Below are positions 62,912 to 64,000 of a stretch of 64,000 bases of DNA, piece by piece. Position 1 is the stretch's first letter; every line of letters begins with the position of its first letter. The notes under the pieces were generated by a model. The model was not told where the DNA came from and did not search any database. It saw only the letters and a program-made list of their open reading frames with translations. The stretch covers positions 248,001 to 312,000 of the forward strand of contig NZ_JBEYUH010000002.1 in NCBI RefSeq assembly GCF_040643435.1, written 5' to 3'. Source of the stretch: Rhodococcus sp040643435 (lineage in GTDB: Bacteria > Actinomycetota > Actinomycetes > Mycobacteriales > Mycobacteriaceae). The position numbers were made by a program, and so were the translations under genes.

Positions 62912-63712
62912 CTACGAAGCGAGGAAGTCCACCAGGATCTTGTTGACCGCTTCGGGCCGTTCGAGATAGCCGTAGTGCCCGGCGTCCGGAATCTCCTCGT
63001 AGCGCGCGCCCGGAATCGCATCCGCCACTTCCCGGGACAGATAGGCCGGGATCATCCGATCGTCGGCGAATCCGACGGCCAGGCACGGTACCTCGATGTT
63101 CCGGTACGCCGCGCGCCGATCGAACTCACGATCCATCCCGAGTTGCGCGCGCACTCCCGGCGACACCTTTCCGCCACTGAACTCGAAGACGTCCAGCCAG
63201 TCGCGCGCGGTGTGCTCCTCCGCCAGCGAAGCCGGCGAAAGATTCATCACCGCCGTCACCGCCGCCTGGTACTTCGGCGGCAATTCGACACCGCTGTCGT
63301 AGAGCTGACGCTCACCTTCGGTGAGTGTCAGCTGGAAGTGATCCATGCGCGCGTGCCCGGCAAGGAAGACCGCCTTGCGGATCAGGTCCGGGCGGGCGAG
63401 CGCCAACTCCTGTGCGACACGCGCACCCATCGACGTGCCGATCACATGGGCGGGACCACCGAGAAGCTCGATCAACCCGGCCGTGTCCGCGACCAGATCC
63501 TCGATGGTCATCCCGTCGAGGCTCTCACCGGACGGCGCGATACCCCGGTTGTCGAAGGTGGCGACGCGGTAGCCGGCCTTGACGAGGGCGGGAACCTGAT
63601 GCAGATCCCACACGCGTCCCGGACTGCCTGTTCCCATCACGAGAACGACGAGGTCGCCCGTCCCTTTGACCTGATAATTGAGCGGAATGCCGTTCACGGT
63701 GGCGATGGGCAT
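62912..63712 (-). CDS. Alpha/beta-fold hydrolase
   Basis: A 266-residue protein with nucleophile elbow GTSMGA (S94), Asp in GFADDRMIP and His in DAGHYGYLERP, so a full catalytic triad. The N-terminal VNGIPLNYQVKGTG and MGTG(S) oxyanion stretch are typical of the family. It could act as a stand-alone thioesterase or esterase in siderophore release or breakdown, as it lies next to the iron-regulated locus, but it has its own terminator. ATG at 63712 has GAGGAAGG upstream. Confidence 0.87.
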   Translation of the reverse strand: MPIATVNGIPLNYQVKGTGDLVVLVMGTGSPGRVWDLHQVPALVKAGYRVATFDNRGIAPSGESLDGMTIEDLVADTAGLIELLGGPAHVIGTSMGARVAQELALARPDLIRKAVFLAGHARMDHFQLTLTEGERQLYDSGVELPPKYQAAVTAVMNLSPASLAEEHTARDWLDVFEFSGGKVSPGVRAQLGMDREFDRRAAYRNIEVPCLAVGFADDRMIPAYLSREVADAIPGARYEEIPDAGHYGYLERPEAVNKILVDFLAS

Positions 63713-63927
63713 GAAAACCTTCCTCGACGAGAACACTGGTGCGCGCCTCGGACCGGCGCAGCGTCGTTGCGCGCCGCGGGCGGCGACTGCGGCAGGACGG
63801 TCCTACGGTACCGCGACGGCGAACTGCAGGACTGCCCACGGAAGGCAGGTGGCGGCGAGCTGTCCGATTCTCCTAGAGTCGAAGGACGATGCGTGCTCGC
63901 AAAGAGCAGCGACCCCGGGAGGACATC

Positions 63928-64000
63928 ATGGCCGCGGACCCGAACACCGCGAACGACATCGTCGACGAGGATCTCGAACCCGTCGCCGACGAGACCGCAC
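63928..64000 (+). CDS. N-terminal fragment of an unknown protein
   Basis: ATG at 63928 follows a very good GGGAGG ribosome binding site (63917-63922, 5-nt gap), and the frame stays open to the window end. The 24 visible residues are very acidic (NDIVDEDLEPVADETA). Nothing about function can be read from them. It is divergent from the alpha/beta hydrolase. Confidence 0.6.
   Translation, partial: MAADPNTANDIVDEDLEPVADETA

Overview
The window is high-GC actinobacterial DNA, most likely from Rhodococcus or a close mycolic-acid relative. The evidence is the strong G/C third-position bias, frequent GTG and TTG starts with 4-bp stop/start overlaps, IdeR/DmdR-type iron boxes, a cholesterol oxidase, an encapsulin/DyP peroxidase pair, and the scattered purC, purB and purD neighbourhood shared with mycobacteria. 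No CRISPR array, insertion sequence or phage gene was seen.

Left edge (1-6.3 kb): the 3' part of a CitA/DcuS-type sensor kinase and its response regulator, then ptrB (S9 peptidase) and purC on the minus strand, a 14-TM MFS pump, and a small unknown gene.

Siderophore island (6.3-29.9 kb): on the minus strand a bimodular NRPS (C-A-PCP-C-A-PCP-E), a siderophore-binding lipoprotein, a second bimodular NRPS (C-A-PCP-E-C-A-PCP-E), a free-standing aryl carrier protein and an EntS-like exporter. Divergently on the plus strand lie isochorismate synthase, 2,3-dihydro-DHB dehydrogenase and DHB-AMP ligase. Together these make 2,3-dihydroxybenzoate, load it on the aryl carrier protein and extend it by four residues, three of them epimerised. 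No thioesterase domain and no isochorismatase are present. Iron boxes sit in the divergent promoter and upstream of the binding protein. A separate iron-box locus at 61-63.7 kb encodes an ornithine N-monooxygenase, an MbtH protein and an alpha/beta hydrolase. These probably supply a hydroxamate residue, so the product is inferred to be a mixed catecholate-hydroxamate siderophore, as known for rhodococcal heterobactins and rhodobactin.

Middle (29.9-49.8 kb): an ABC half-transporter with a divergent MarR regulator and tandem operator-like repeats, a 2OG-Fe oxygenase, a phosphotriesterase-like lactonase, an SDR, an AlkB homologue, an OhrR-type regulator, the encapsulin/DyP operon with its cargo-targeting tail, lactate permease, HIT/TetR pair, purB, TetR, secreted cholesterol oxidase, an aminotransferase, a CocE-family hydrolase whose nucleophile Ser is replaced by Asp, purD and a P-loop kinase.

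Right part (49.8-64 kb): a beta-lactamase-like lipoprotein with an ArsR-like gene behind an AT-rich palindrome, a HIT protein, an MFS pump, a PhaC-like hydrolase, a Cys-rich mini-protein, a guanidine-III riboswitch in front of a Gdx/SugE exporter, a protein built of fifteen perfectly phased decapeptide repeats, ribokinase, TetR with a near-perfect operator in front of a GSP17M-like membrane protein, tRNA-Thr(UGU), a ThrE-type exporter, and the hydroxamate locus.
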